A stretch of 64,000 nucleotides of DNA from NCBI GenBank assembly GCA_018401645.1, contig JAGYKK010000012.1, positions 16,521 to 80,520 of the forward strand. Direction: 5' to 3'. Under the pieces are notes generated by a model. It saw nothing but the letters and a program-made list of their open reading frames with translations. It was not told the origin of the DNA and made no database searches. This DNA comes from Mycobacterium sp. (GTDB taxonomy: Bacteria; Actinomycetota; Actinomycetes; Mycobacteriales; Mycobacteriaceae). The position numbers and the translations under genes were made by a program. Numbering within the stretch: the stretch's first letter is position 1; each line of letters opens with the position of its first letter. Positions 46,363 through 54,944 of the stretch are shown piece by piece.

Positions 46363-47730
46363 ATGGTCGCCATCGGTTCCATCAGCGGTAGCTGGAAACC
46401 CGGACGAGGCATCCTCACCGAATGGACGGCGTCGCCATCCAGCCGGGAACTCGCAGAGTTGGCACCTCACGACCCGCTCCCACCCACCTTCCAGCAGAAG
46501 GAGCACCTCCGCTCGGCGCACGATGCGCGGAAACTTCGACGGCGATCGCCTCGGCTGATCCTGACGTCCTGGAATGTCGCGGGCTGGTGCGACATCGCTG
46601 CGATGACCGGCGCCGTCAACGCCCACCTGCGTCGCCATGACACCTACCACAGTGTTTTTCACACCGCCGATAACGGCGAGAGCACCCGGCGCACCATCAC
46701 CACATCCGGAGACATTGAATTCTCTCCCACGGTGCTTGGATTTATGGAAGAGGGCCAGATCCGCGAACACGCCCTCAACGCAACGCCGGACACCTTGGAA
46801 TGGGACTGCTTCACCTTCGGCGTCATCCAGAAAGAAGACCACTTCACCGTCTATGCAAACATCGACCATCTACACACCGACGGAACGTCGTCACTGGTGA
46901 TCTACAGCGACCTCACCCGGGACTACCGGACACTGATCGGCGGCGGCGGCGGAACTGAACCAGAGCCCGCTTCCTACCGCGACTTCGCCGCCCGCCAAAC
47001 CGTCGAAGTCGACACCCTCACCCGCGGCTCAGGGCCGGTCAAAGACTGGTTCGACTTTGCCCTCGACGCCGATGACGAATGGCCGAGTTTCCCACTTGAG
47101 TTGGGTAGCGCCGACGACGGCGCCGGGCAGTCCTTCACCGTGGAACTCCTCGACGCGGCACAGGCCGAAGCTTTTGACACCGCGTGCAGACAAGCCGGCG
47201 CACGATTCAGTGGCGGTGTTCTGGCCTGCGTCGCGCTCGCCGACCACCACTTCACCAGCGCCGACACCTTCCACACGTTCAGCCCCCTGGACACTCGAAC
47301 CGGAGACCAGGCGATGAGTGCCGGGTGGTACGCCAGCCTGTTTCCCATTTCCGTCGAAGTCACCGTTGGCGACTTCGGTAGCACTGCGCGATCAGCGCAG
47401 AAATCTTTCGACACCAACAAACATCTGTCGGCAGTGCCCTTCGATCGCGTGCTCGACCTGGTCGACACCAACGAACTCGGAGCCACCGAGTCCAACCGGC
47501 CGATGATGGTGTCGATCTTCGATTTCCGGAAACTCGCCGCGGCGAACGCCGACAACCTCGGGATGTTTATCGACGACCTCAACCACGGCGGAATCAACAT
47601 CTGGGTGACCCGTAACGCCGACACCACAATCGGCACCGTCTCCTTCCCCAGCACTTTCGATAGCCGCCGCGCGATCCATCACTACGTGGCCGTTCTGCGC
47701 GACGCATTCGTCTCCGCCGTCAACGGCTAA
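46363..47730 (+). CDS. PapA-like condensation-domain acyltransferase
   Basis: A 455-residue protein of the CoA-dependent acyltransferase/condensation superfamily. The active-site motif H-x3-D-G is present in NIDHLHTDGTSSLVIYSDL. Mycobacterial relatives (PapA, Chp) esterify surface lipids such as acyltrehaloses. The start MVAIGSISGSWKPGRGILTEW is a common opening of PapA/Chp-like proteins. No lipid-synthesis genes are adjacent, so the substrate is open. It ends just 61 bases before the island boundary repeat. Confidence 0.85.
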   Translation: MVAIGSISGSWKPGRGILTEWTASPSSRELAELAPHDPLPPTFQQKEHLRSAHDARKLRRRSPRLILTSWNVAGWCDIAAMTGAVNAHLRRHDTYHSVFHTADNGESTRRTITTSGDIEFSPTVLGFMEEGQIREHALNATPDTLEWDCFTFGVIQKEDHFTVYANIDHLHTDGTSSLVIYSDLTRDYRTLIGGGGGTEPEPASYRDFAARQTVEVDTLTRGSGPVKDWFDFALDADDEWPSFPLELGSADDGAGQSFTVELLDAAQAEAFDTACRQAGARFSGGVLACVALADHHFTSADTFHTFSPLDTRTGDQAMSAGWYASLFPISVEVTVGDFGSTARSAQKSFDTNKHLSAVPFDRVLDLVDTNELGATESNRPMMVSIFDFRKLAAANADNLGMFIDDLNHGGINIWVTRNADTTIGTVSFPSTFDSRRAIHHYVAVLRDAFVSAVNG

Positions 47731-47791
47731 ACCGCCAGGAGCGCAGTGTCACGTCCTCCGCTCCCGGAAATCGGAGGAGAAATAGTTTTTC

Positions 47792-47817
47792 TGGAGCCTC
47801 CTGTCAGGATTGAACTG
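47792..47817. repeat. attachment-site direct repeat, distal copy (26 bp)
   Basis: TGGAGCCTCCTGTCAGGATT followed by GAACTG is identical to 53623-53648, the 3' end of the tRNA-Thr gene. The bases on both sides differ, so the match is exactly 26 bp. It marks the left end of the integrated element. Confidence 0.92.
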
Positions 47818-47894
47818 TCGCGAGTGATGTGTGCGCAGCGACGATTTGGCGCCTAGCTGTTAAAACACATTGCCGGAGTTCTTAGGCAATCACT

Positions 47895-49645
47895 TTATCT
47901 CGCCTCGGTCTGCGTCCAGAAAGTGTCCACGGCAATCCACTTATGGTGGAAGCGGACGGCCAGCACCGCCGTGTCCGTCCGACCGGGATTGCCTGCACAA
48001 GTGGACGCCGAGCGATCCATCACGTGGCGTTGGTAGGCAGAGCCGTTCGGGGCCACCACCAGTTGGTTGAAGTTTTGGTCGTCCTGGGAGATCACAGTCG
48101 TGGTGGTGGATCCGTTGGGGCGCAACACATTTACTGCGACACCGCCTGTTGGGGTATACGCAGTACGGAAGATGGTGCCGTCGCTGCCAATAGCTGCGCG
48201 CCCGAATTCCCTGTCGAGTCCAGGGATCACTGTTGTGGTGCCGTCGGGATTGAGTTTCGTTAGTCTCGGGACGTAGCTTTAACCGCCCTGAGTCGACGCA
48301 TTGGGGTTGATGACGTAGCCGTTGAGGAATGCTGTGTTGTTCGGTCCGAACTTCACGGTGCCGCTACCGTTTAGCGCGTACTCGGTGGTGATCCCGTTTG
48401 GGTTGACTGCAGTGACAACGGTCGCGCTGCTCTGGTCTGCGTTGTTGTACGTCGACGTGACCTGGTAGGCCGTGCCATTGGGTGCGAAGACGGCATTGTC
48501 TGAGGAGCTACCTGGATGCGTGTATTGGGTCGACGTGCCGTTCGGTCGAACGACCTGTAGCACGGTGATCGGGCCCGATGAGGTTCCGGTCGAGCTGAGC
48601 TGATAAACGCTCCCGTCCGCGCCAATCACGGGTTGGAAGTTGCTATTCAAAGTGCCCGGTTGGGTGTATCGGACGGTAGTTCCGTCGGAACGTAGTACCT
48701 GCAGCACCGTTGTGTAGCGAGTGAAGTCGTAGCCGTCAGTCCCTGTGGTGCTGGTTTGGTAAACACTTCCGTCTGGTCCAACGACTGGGCCGTTGTAGAT
48801 GGAGCTGGTCTGGGAGTAGTTGGTGGTGGTTCCATTGGGTTGCACCACGGTGACGTAGGTGAGGTGGCCGCCGCTCACTGTCTTGACGCTCGTTTGGTAA
48901 AGCATTCCGTTTTTACCGGCGCGCGGCGGGCCTTCCGGTCTCCCTGGCAAGGCAGTCAAGTTATCGCCAGCCACACTGGGTGTTGATGCCGGCAGGACGG
49001 CGACGGTGACGGTTTGGGTGGCGGTGCGTGCGCCGTTTGACGCGGTGATGGTGAAGGTGCCGTTGCTGGCAGCACTCTTTGTCGCGGCGCTGTAGGCCAG
49101 GGTGCGTCCGTTGGGGTCGGTGAACTTGGCGGTGCCCGAAACCACCCCAGTGCTTGCATTGGGGGCGCTCACTGTAGGAGATCCCGCCGCGGGAGTTCCG
49201 GGGTCGACGGCGACCGTGATCGTTTGGGTGGTGGTGCGTACCCCGTTCGAGACGGTGATGGTGATCGTGTCAGTGGTGGTGGTAGTTGCCGAGCGGCGTT
49301 GGGTTGTCGTGGGTGTGAAGGTGAAGGCTCCCGTGCTGGGGTTGCTGATGGCGACGGTGCCTCCGCCCTTGCTGGTGGCCGGTGCGCTGTAGGTCAGTGT
49401 TCGGCCTGGGGTGTCGCTGAATACTGCTGTGCCACTGACTGTGCCGGTCGTTAAGTTCGGGGTTGAGACTGTGGGGGTGCCAGCGATCGGGGTGCCGGCG
49501 TCGACGCCCACCGTGATGGTTTGGGTGGCGGTGTGCACCCCGTTGTTGGCGGTGATGATGAATGTGTCGGTTGTCGTTGCGGTTGCGGCTCTACGTTGGC
49601 CTGGGTTCGGGGTGTAGGTGTAGGTCCCGGTGGTGGCGCCGCTGC
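47895..49645 (-). pseudogene. Fragment of exported Ig-like/VCBS and GSVYQ-repeat surface protein, with in-frame TAA
   Basis: In coding order this contains three Ig-like repeats (TPTVSTPNLTTGTVSGTAVF, ATSKGGGTVAISNPSTGAFT, DTITITVSNGVRTTTQTITV), the third shortened in the middle. At least six repeats of about 45-50 residues follow, of the type GPDGSVYQTS then TTVLQVLRSDGTTVRYT, a propeller-like region. An ochre codon at 48279-48281 interrupts the frame, and the same repeat continues directly after it (VPRLTKLNPDGTTTVIPG) to 47895. No signal peptide is present. Upstream of 49645 the frame runs on to 50174 but is unrelated to the repeats. I read it as a truncated C-terminal part of a large adhesin-like gene. 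Confidence 0.75.
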
Positions 49646-50174
49646 GGCACACTTCGTTGCCCACCGGTGGCCACTCCACCGCGACCCGGTTAAGGGGCCA
49701 GCGCGGAACGAGGTGGTGAGTTCCGTCCGGTCGGCGGTGGCCACGTGAGTTTCCACAGCCCGGCCCCCCGACGTCCGGCCGCGCTTTGCGATGACGTCGC
49801 CGTCGTCCGGGACGGCGGGGGATAGCGGCGCCACGACCGCTCGCAGCGCGGTGTCGAGCTGTTGGTCGGTGTACCCGCGAGTAGTCCCCAGCCAGGTACT
49901 GCCGCGGCGGGTGTCGGTGTCCAGCGGTGCGATACGCCGCCGCAGCTATGCCCGATGTTCGCGGGTGGCTTTCACGTCGGCCTCCTTGGCCCTGACCATC
50001 TCCCCGGCCTTCCGAGGCAACGGAGATACAGGCCCACTTAGCCTTAGCCTCGACTAAGCCTCGATCCACCGATGAATTGTTTGGTCGTCGGGGTGCCGGA
50101 ATGCGGCAAGTGCCCTCTGTGCGCGGATGGTTGGTGATGTCTACGCGACAATCGACCCGGTTCAAGACAGACAC
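49646..50174 (-). other. Coding-like fragment of unknown origin joined to the repeat protein
   Basis: The frame continuous with the repeat protein is low-complexity Arg/Gly sequence. The next frame looks more protein-like, with TDQQLDTALRAVVAPLSPAV and TSGGRAVETHVATADRTELT, but contains a stop and slides out of frame near 49645. I do not recognise the family. It is probably a remnant of a gene cut by the recombination that built the island. Confidence 0.4.
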
Positions 50175-50330
50175 GTCCAGTGCGGGTGTCCCACACGTTC
50201 ACCCCTGAGGCACCGCCGGGCCCGGTCGCGGTGTCGACCACCGCCACCGTGGCGCCGCCGTAGTTGGTGCCGTAGAAATTAGGTGCCGTCCGGGGAGACC
50301 GCCACCCCCGACGGGGTGGGAAAGCGCCCA
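50170..50330 (-). pseudogene. Remnant of YVTN-type beta-propeller blade
   Basis: FPTPSGVAVSPDGT is followed by a TAA and a frame change, then NYGGATVAVVDTATGPGG. Together they match the YVTN propeller repeat (GVAVSPDGTxxYVTNYGGxTVSVVDTATG) found in mycobacterial surface proteins. Only about one blade remains. Confidence 0.65.
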
Positions 50331-50551
50331 GCCGGGCACGGTGTACCGGTCACGCCCGGTCCGCGGATCGCACCGGAAACTAGAAGCACTGCGACCGCCG
50401 GTCGGCGATGATTAGTCGCGATGACCTGTTGCATTGTGGGCCTGTTGATCTTCGCGGTGGTCGGCCGGATACGTCGGGTGTTCGGCGGTGGCGCCGATGA
50501 CACTTCGATGCTGTTCGCACCTTCGCCCAGCGTCCGGCCCCGGGGCAGTCC

Positions 50552-50983
50552 ATGACCGCGTACGTATTCGGGGTCGTCGACGTCGGGGTAGATCGGCCGC
50601 AGACCAGTGTTGTGCTCCGGTACTGCTCGATCGGAATCGCCCTATGTCTGATTGGCGCGCCGGCGCTGGTGTGGAGCGGGTTCTTGGTGAACACCGGCTC
50701 GCCAGCGAGCTGGTTGCTGCGCGGCGGTTGCTACCTGGTGCTGGCTGTCGTCGCGTTCAGGCTCAGTCGCTCGGTGACGATTGTGCGGGCCCGCAGGGCG
50801 CAGGCACGCTGGTGGATTGTCGGGGCGGTGATCTTTGAGTCGGGTGTGATCGACATGCACGTCTTCCGGCTGTTCGAGATCGACCATGAAAACATTGTGA
50901 GGGACATGGTGTTTCACAGTGCCGGACCCGTTGTGGCGATGCTCGGCGGGCTTGTGTTGCTCTATGGCGGCGGGGGCGCATAA
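50552..50983 (+). CDS. Small multi-pass membrane protein of unknown function
   Basis: A 143-residue protein with about four hydrophobic segments: SIGIALCLIGAPALVWSGFL, LLRGGCYLVLAVVAFRL, WWIVGAVIFESGVID and FHSAGPVVAMLGGLVLLYGG. A His/Asp/Glu-containing stretch, DMHVFRLFEIDHEN, lies between the last two. It is faintly similar in spacing to the second half of DUF2243 membrane proteins. That comparison is by eye and weak. The N terminus may be truncated. No clear ribosome-binding site is seen. Confidence 0.5.
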   Translation: MTAYVFGVVDVGVDRPQTSVVLRYCSIGIALCLIGAPALVWSGFLVNTGSPASWLLRGGCYLVLAVVAFRLSRSVTIVRARRAQARWWIVGAVIFESGVIDMHVFRLFEIDHENIVRDMVFHSAGPVVAMLGGLVLLYGGGGA

Positions 50984-51070
50984 CTTGGAGGCGTCATCGA
51001 CGACGCTCAGCACCGCGCAGCCGTCGTCGTCGGCGGTGAGGTGTCGTCCACCCCGCCGGTCACCACGTAG

Positions 51071-52393
51071 TCAAGCCTGGAGGCCGTTCGGATTCGTCAC
51101 CTCGAGCGTGCCCGCCGAGACCGTCGTCGGACCGGTGTAGGTATTTGTCGCATCGAAGACCACCGTGCCGGCCCCGATCTTGGTGACCGACAGGGCTTGG
51201 GCGATCGAGGGATAGCCAGCCTGGGCCAGGATGGGACCGGTCTTCCACGGCTTGGGGACCTTGCCGGCCATCAGATCGGCCATCGAATTCTTCGTGGTGA
51301 ACCTCGCCATGACGTGGCCGGCGTTGCCCCAACTGGAGATGCCGGTGTAGGCCCGCGCCCCGTACTTCCGCACCACCTTGTAGCGCTTGTCTAGGGACAT
51401 CTCCAACGCGGCGGCTAACTCGTCGTCGCCATGTTCCTTGGCGGCGGCCATCACCGAGACTCGGCTCATACCGGTACCGGGGGAGTAGTTGCCGGGATCC
51501 AAAATCTCCCAGGTGGTGGCCTTCATCTTGACGTCGTCGTCGGTGATCCGGACCAGCTTCTCCCGCAGGTTCTCCCAGGTCTTGGCCGCTTGCTCGGGCA
51601 TAGCGAAGTCCAGCCAGTACGACATCACCCCGTCGTTGCCCACCGACGGACCCATGGAGAATTTCAGCGGTCCACGCGCGGCCAGGAACCGGTTATCGGG
51701 CTGCAGATACTTGTGCGTGTCAAAGGCCTGCGCCATCTGCTCCGTGCGGCCGGCGCCGAAGTCGGTGCCGTGTAATCGGTCGTGTATCAGTAGCGTCGAA
51801 AGCGAGAAAGCGTTGCACATCGGATAGATCAGTCGCGGCTCGCACGGGTACAGCGGGCCGTGGCTGCTGATGTCCATGTTGTGCACGATCGCCTCGCACA
51901 GCGAGCTGAACTCATAGACGTACTCGGTGTCGTCGCTCCACCGCAGCGTCAGCGCACCAGGTTCGGAGAATCGTTTGTCGTTGAGGGTTTCAAACAGGCC
52001 CAGCATCACCCCGAAGAACCCGGTGTACATGACGTTCGCGAACACGATCGGGTCGGGGTTCCAGCGCTGATAACCCACCAGGCACTCGTGCGCCCAGTAG
52101 CCCCACACGCGCTTGTCGCGCATCTTCTCAATGGTGTTGGCCTGCGCTTCGGTGAGGTAGCCGGTGAACGCCGGGGTGTAGTTGTACTGGGCCTGCGCCA
52201 GCGCGTAACAGGCGTAGTTGAGCTGATAGCGCAAGGCTGAGAGCAGGTACTGCTCCATGTGGGCAAACCCGTCGAAGCGGTCGAGCGGCTGCAGCGTGAG
52301 ATCGAGCAGGTACCGCTCAAGTTCTAGGTCGTCGGGAGTCAACTCAGCGACCGCGCGACGGGGTGACTTCTGGCTTCGCTTCGCTGTCGGCAT
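51071..52393 (-). CDS. Linalool dehydratase/isomerase-superfamily protein with PATR-type tail
   Basis: A 440-residue protein. Residues about 25-395 match the linalool dehydratase/isomerase (LinD) alpha6/alpha6 barrel family as I recall it: MRDKRVWGYWAHE, VFANVMYTGFFGVMLGLFE, IVHNM, YPCEPRLIYPMCNAFSL and IHDRLHGTDF. Cys184 and Cys193 keep the nine-residue spacing of the catalytic cysteines of LinD, and His171 fits its catalytic His. From about residue 400 the usual ending is replaced by SVTKIGAGTVVFDATNTYTG and PTTVSAGTLEV, a PATR autotransporter-type repeat. A strong GGAAGGAG lies before the ATG. Related enzymes (de)hydrate tertiary or allylic alcohols; the substrate here is unknown. No signal peptide is present. 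Confidence 0.82.
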   Translation of the reverse strand: MPTAKRSQKSPRRAVAELTPDDLELERYLLDLTLQPLDRFDGFAHMEQYLLSALRYQLNYACYALAQAQYNYTPAFTGYLTEAQANTIEKMRDKRVWGYWAHECLVGYQRWNPDPIVFANVMYTGFFGVMLGLFETLNDKRFSEPGALTLRWSDDTEYVYEFSSLCEAIVHNMDISSHGPLYPCEPRLIYPMCNAFSLSTLLIHDRLHGTDFGAGRTEQMAQAFDTHKYLQPDNRFLAARGPLKFSMGPSVGNDGVMSYWLDFAMPEQAAKTWENLREKLVRITDDDVKMKATTWEILDPGNYSPGTGMSRVSVMAAAKEHGDDELAAALEMSLDKRYKVVRKYGARAYTGISSWGNAGHVMARFTTKNSMADLMAGKVPKPWKTGPILAQAGYPSIAQALSVTKIGAGTVVFDATNTYTGPTTVSAGTLEVTNPNGLQA

Positions 52394-53140
52394 TGAACAC
52401 TCCTTCCTGGATCCGCCCTACGAAGATCATGTCACCACGTACCGCAATCGGGCGCAGGAATTCAACGCCTGTCCACATCTGACGGGGCAGCGGCCCCAGG
52501 ATCCGCATTAGAAGCGAACGGCGCACACTGTCGGACCTGCGGCCGACATACGCTGTGCTTGTTCTTCTCCACCTTTTCGGGTGCCCAGACAACTCGCTTG
52601 TCGGGCTCAGGGGTTTGCGGGTTGGGAATGGTTTTCTGCTTCTCGGCACGGTCCTTTTCACTTGCGAAGCGCCTTGCCGCTGGACGATTAAACCGCAGAG
52701 AAGCCAAATTTTATTGTAGGTCACGCGATTTCCCGCTTTCAACACCCTGCTCCAGGCGGAACGCTACGTTGAAAGCAACCTCGACACCGGAGAAAAATGG
52801 GTGTTCAACGCCTGGCCGTACCCGATCGCCTAGCTTTCCCGCCGAGAACCACTCGTGGTGCCCGGAGGCTAGGGCAAAAAGTCGAGATAGCTGTTTTAGG
52901 CTTCGGCGGGTATCGACCTCCGTTCCCAGAACCCGCTTCCTCTCGGCGCAACCGCGACTGCTCGGCCCGTTCGTTACACGTTGAGGCCTTCTTTAAGCCC
53001 GCGGTATCCGGCAAAGGGTTTTGTTTGGTAGTTAACGGTACGGGTACGGGTACGGGTGGTGGTTTATTGTTCGAAGGGTCAACCGACCTCTCTGTTGGCG
53101 TTCGATTTCCCCAGCGTATCGGTGTCGGGAGGGTCTAGCG
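52394..53140. other. Island spacer without a recognisable gene
   Basis: Apart from the ribosome-binding site of the LinD-like gene I see no complete gene. A short plus-strand frame ending at 52833 reads AERYVESNLDTGEKWVFNAW, which could be the end of a lost gene. A short run of GGTACG repeats lies near 53037-53056. The part near 53140 is a probable promoter region for the exported-protein fragment. Confidence 0.4.
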
Positions 53141-53269
53141 ATGTTCGTCGACGGTTATGTGGGTGTTCCGGTAGTGGGGTCGGCCCGTCGGGTGGTGGGG
53201 TCGGGGGGTTTCTGCTCAGCGCGATATGTCGGGCGGGTGGGTGCGTTAGCGGTGCTGTTGGTTGTCGGG
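53141..53269 (+). pseudogene. Signal-peptide end of a mycobacterial surface protein, cut by integrase fragment
   Basis: From the ATG at 53141 the product reads MFVDGYVGVPVVGSARR and then SARYVGRVGALAVLLVVG. ARYVGRVGALAVALGVG is a very frequent signal-peptide start of large exported mycobacterial repeat proteins. After about 53269 the homologous frame changes to integrase, so only the export signal remains. The C-terminal fragments of such a protein lie on the other strand of the same island. Confidence 0.65.
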
Positions 53270-53585
53270 CGCGGTCAGCAGATGCATCAAGGCGGCAAAC
53301 GAGGCCCGGGCGAGGGAGACCCAAGAGTTCGGCGCGCCGAAGACGCCGGTTTTTCCGCGGGTGACTGCCCACGACCTTCGCCACACTGCGGCGTCCCTGG
53401 CAGTGAAGGAACTCGCCAACCCGAAAGTGATCCAACGGATGATGGGCCACAAGTCGGCGGCGATGACACTGGACGTCTACGCCGATCTGTTCGAAGACGA
53501 TTTGGACCTAGTAGCCGATCGGTTGGATCAAGCTGTGTCCAAAATGCGTCCATCGACTTCGGCCGGGTCGAATTACACGGCGTGA
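53262..53585 (+). pseudogene. Tyrosine recombinase (phage-type integrase), C-terminal catalytic fragment
   Basis: A 107-residue frame with the catalytic end of a tyrosine recombinase: Arg in HDLRHTAASLAVKE, MMGHKSAAMTLDVYADLF with the box His/Lys and the nucleophilic Tyr. The N-terminal DNA-binding and core domains (some 250 residues) are missing, so it should be inactive. Similar to integrases of mycobacteriophages and mycobacterial islands. Its end lies 38 bases from the tRNA attachment site, the usual position of an integrase gene. Confidence 0.85.
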
Positions 53586-53622
53586 AAACCGTCTTGAACT
53601 GGGCATTCACTCAATCGCTTGA

Positions 53623-53648
53623 TGGAGCCTCCTGTCAGGATTGAACTG
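53623..53648. repeat. attachment-site direct repeat, tRNA copy (26 bp)
   Basis: Identical to 47792-47817. It covers the CCA end, acceptor strand and T-arm of the tRNA-Thr gene, so insertion kept the tRNA intact. Confidence 0.92.
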
Positions 53649-53697
53649 ACGACCTTTCGCTTACAAGGCGAGTGCTCTACCACTGAGCTAAGGAGGC
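53623..53697 (-). tRNA. tRNA-Thr (anticodon UGU)
   Basis: The minus strand folds as a cloverleaf. Acceptor GCCTCCT pairs with AGGAGGC, the D arm is GCTC/GAGC, and the anticodon loop CTTGTAA has TGT at 34-36. The T stem GTCAG/CTGAC encloses TTCAATC. CCA is encoded. There is one C-A mismatch at the top of the anticodon stem. Its 3' end serves as the attachment site of the adjacent island. Confidence 0.93.
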
Positions 53698-53746
53698 ATT
53701 CCGGACCGGTGCAGTCCGGGTTCGGCGACGCCTGAGTTTATCCGGG

Positions 53747-54457
53747 TCAGTTCCCGTCGATCTCCGCGTTCAGCGCCCGAGGCGCGGAACGTCGGCGGCC
53801 GGGAATCGGAATGCGCTCGGCGATATTGCTCAGCGGGTTGACCACCAGGCTCAGGGTGGCAACGGCTTCCCTCAGCGTTTCGATGGTCGGCGTCAGTGCC
53901 TCGAGGCCGGGCGCCAGGCGGTTGAGCGTGTCGGCCACGTCGGCGAGTTGCTCCAGAGGGCCGTCGCGCGCGGTCAACTTCTCGACGAGACCGCCTTCGG
54001 CCAGCAGTCGGTCGGCAAGGCCGTCCTCGGCCAGCAGCCTGTCAGCCAGGCCACCCTCGGCCAGAATCTGGTCTACCAGCCCCCCGGGCGCCAGCGCGCG
54101 ATCAAGGCCGCCGCCCTCGGCGGTCATCTGTTCGAGTACCCCGTCGGGTGCGGTAAGCCGGTCAATGAGGCCGCCTTTCCGCAGGAGCCGATCCATGGCC
54201 CCATCGGGCGCCAGCGCCCGGCCGAGAGGGGCGTCATCCTCGATGAGGAGAGCGAACTTGTTCGCGCGTTCGATGGTCTCATCGAGGCCCAGGAAATGGA
54301 CGACCGAGTCCCGTGGCGTCGGGAAGGCAGCGTCGCCCAGGTTCTCTTTCGCGTACTCGACCGCGGCTTCGGCAACCAGCAATCCGGCGTCGGCCGCCGC
54401 CAGGCCCGCCCGCACCGGTGCGACGGCGAGATCCACCAGTACCTTGGCCAGGTTCAT
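53747..54457 (-). CDS. Conserved mycobacterial protein with about ten decapeptide repeats
   Basis: A 236-residue protein. Residues 1-75 are helical (VLVDLAVAPVRAGLAAADAG). Residues about 78-177 consist of ten-residue units of the type xDRLLAEGGL. Each has a conserved Leu, a DR or EQ pair and a Gly or Asp-Gly turn, for example VDQILAEGGLADRLLAEDGL. The tail is helical with hydrophobic residues (LREAVATLSLVVNPLSNIAE) and ends basic. No export signal is visible. The regular period suggests a solenoid or long amphipathic scaffold. I do not know a function. Confidence 0.75.
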   Translation of the reverse strand: MNLAKVLVDLAVAPVRAGLAAADAGLLVAEAAVEYAKENLGDAAFPTPRDSVVHFLGLDETIERANKFALLIEDDAPLGRALAPDGAMDRLLRKGGLIDRLTAPDGVLEQMTAEGGGLDRALAPGGLVDQILAEGGLADRLLAEDGLADRLLAEGGLVEKLTARDGPLEQLADVADTLNRLAPGLEALTPTIETLREAVATLSLVVNPLSNIAERIPIPGRRRSAPRALNAEIDGN

Positions 54458-54491
54458 GCCCCGATTGTAGGGGCCTGTCTAGCGCCCGGGG

Positions 54492-54887
54492 TCAATCGAG
54501 TGCCGCGAGAATCTTCTGCTGGGCTTCATCGAGGGATTCCGGCGACGGGTCGCGATCGACGGATGCGAAGCCGAAGTCGGTCAGGCTGAAGGCCGGGAAG
54601 ACGTGTACGTGCAGGTGCGGTACTTCCAGGCCGGCGATGATGACGCCCGCCCGGTCGGATCCGAACGCTGTGCACACCGCCCTACCGAGGCGCTGGGAGA
54701 CCGCCATCACGTGGTTGAACAGGGCCGGTTCGACGTGTTGCCACTTGTCCACCTCCAGGCGTGGGACCACCAGGGTGTGTCCCTGAGTCATGGGTTCGAT
54801 GGTCAGAAACGCCACAACATCTTCGTCTTCGTAGACAAAGCGCCCGGGCAGTTCGCGGTTGATGATCATGGTGAACACGGATGCCAT
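54492..54887 (-). CDS. HIT-family nucleotide hydrolase/transferase (Rv0759c type)
   Basis: A 131-residue HIT protein with the histidine triad HLHVHVFP near the C terminus and the family N-terminal element [23 protein letters not shown] proteins hydrolyse nucleotidyl phosphoramidates or AMP derivatives. The ATG at 54887 was chosen because the family sequence begins there. It is the last gene of the block that matches Rv0759c-Rv0770, 57 bases after the NTF2-like gene. Confidence 0.88.
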   Translation of the reverse strand: MASVFTMIINRELPGRFVYEDEDVVAFLTIEPMTQGHTLVVPRLEVDKWQHVEPALFNHVMAVSQRLGRAVCTAFGSDRAGVIIAGLEVPHLHVHVFPAFSLTDFGFASVDRDPSPESLDEAQQKILAALD

Positions 54888-54944
54888 GATCGTGAGCATA
54901 GGGCCGCCCGGGGGCACCCGGACTGCCTCAGTCGGGCATCCGAC

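Noticed and set aside
49796..50174. N-terminal 126 residues of the open frame continuous with the repeat protein
   Set aside because: Arg/Gly low-complexity translation; the adjacent frame looks more protein-like, so I do not treat this part as the genuine start of the surface protein.
52559..52984. A 141-codon plus-strand open frame in the island spacer
   Set aside because: Ser/Arg-rich composition without family similarity and no ribosome-binding site.
53037..53060. GGTACG short repeats resembling a telomere-like or origin repeat
   Set aside because: Only about three copies and no origin-associated features nearby.
53141..53644. A single 167-residue protein spanning signal peptide and integrase region
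   Set aside because: The integrase homology lies in a different frame; the continuous frame after about 53270 has no similarity.
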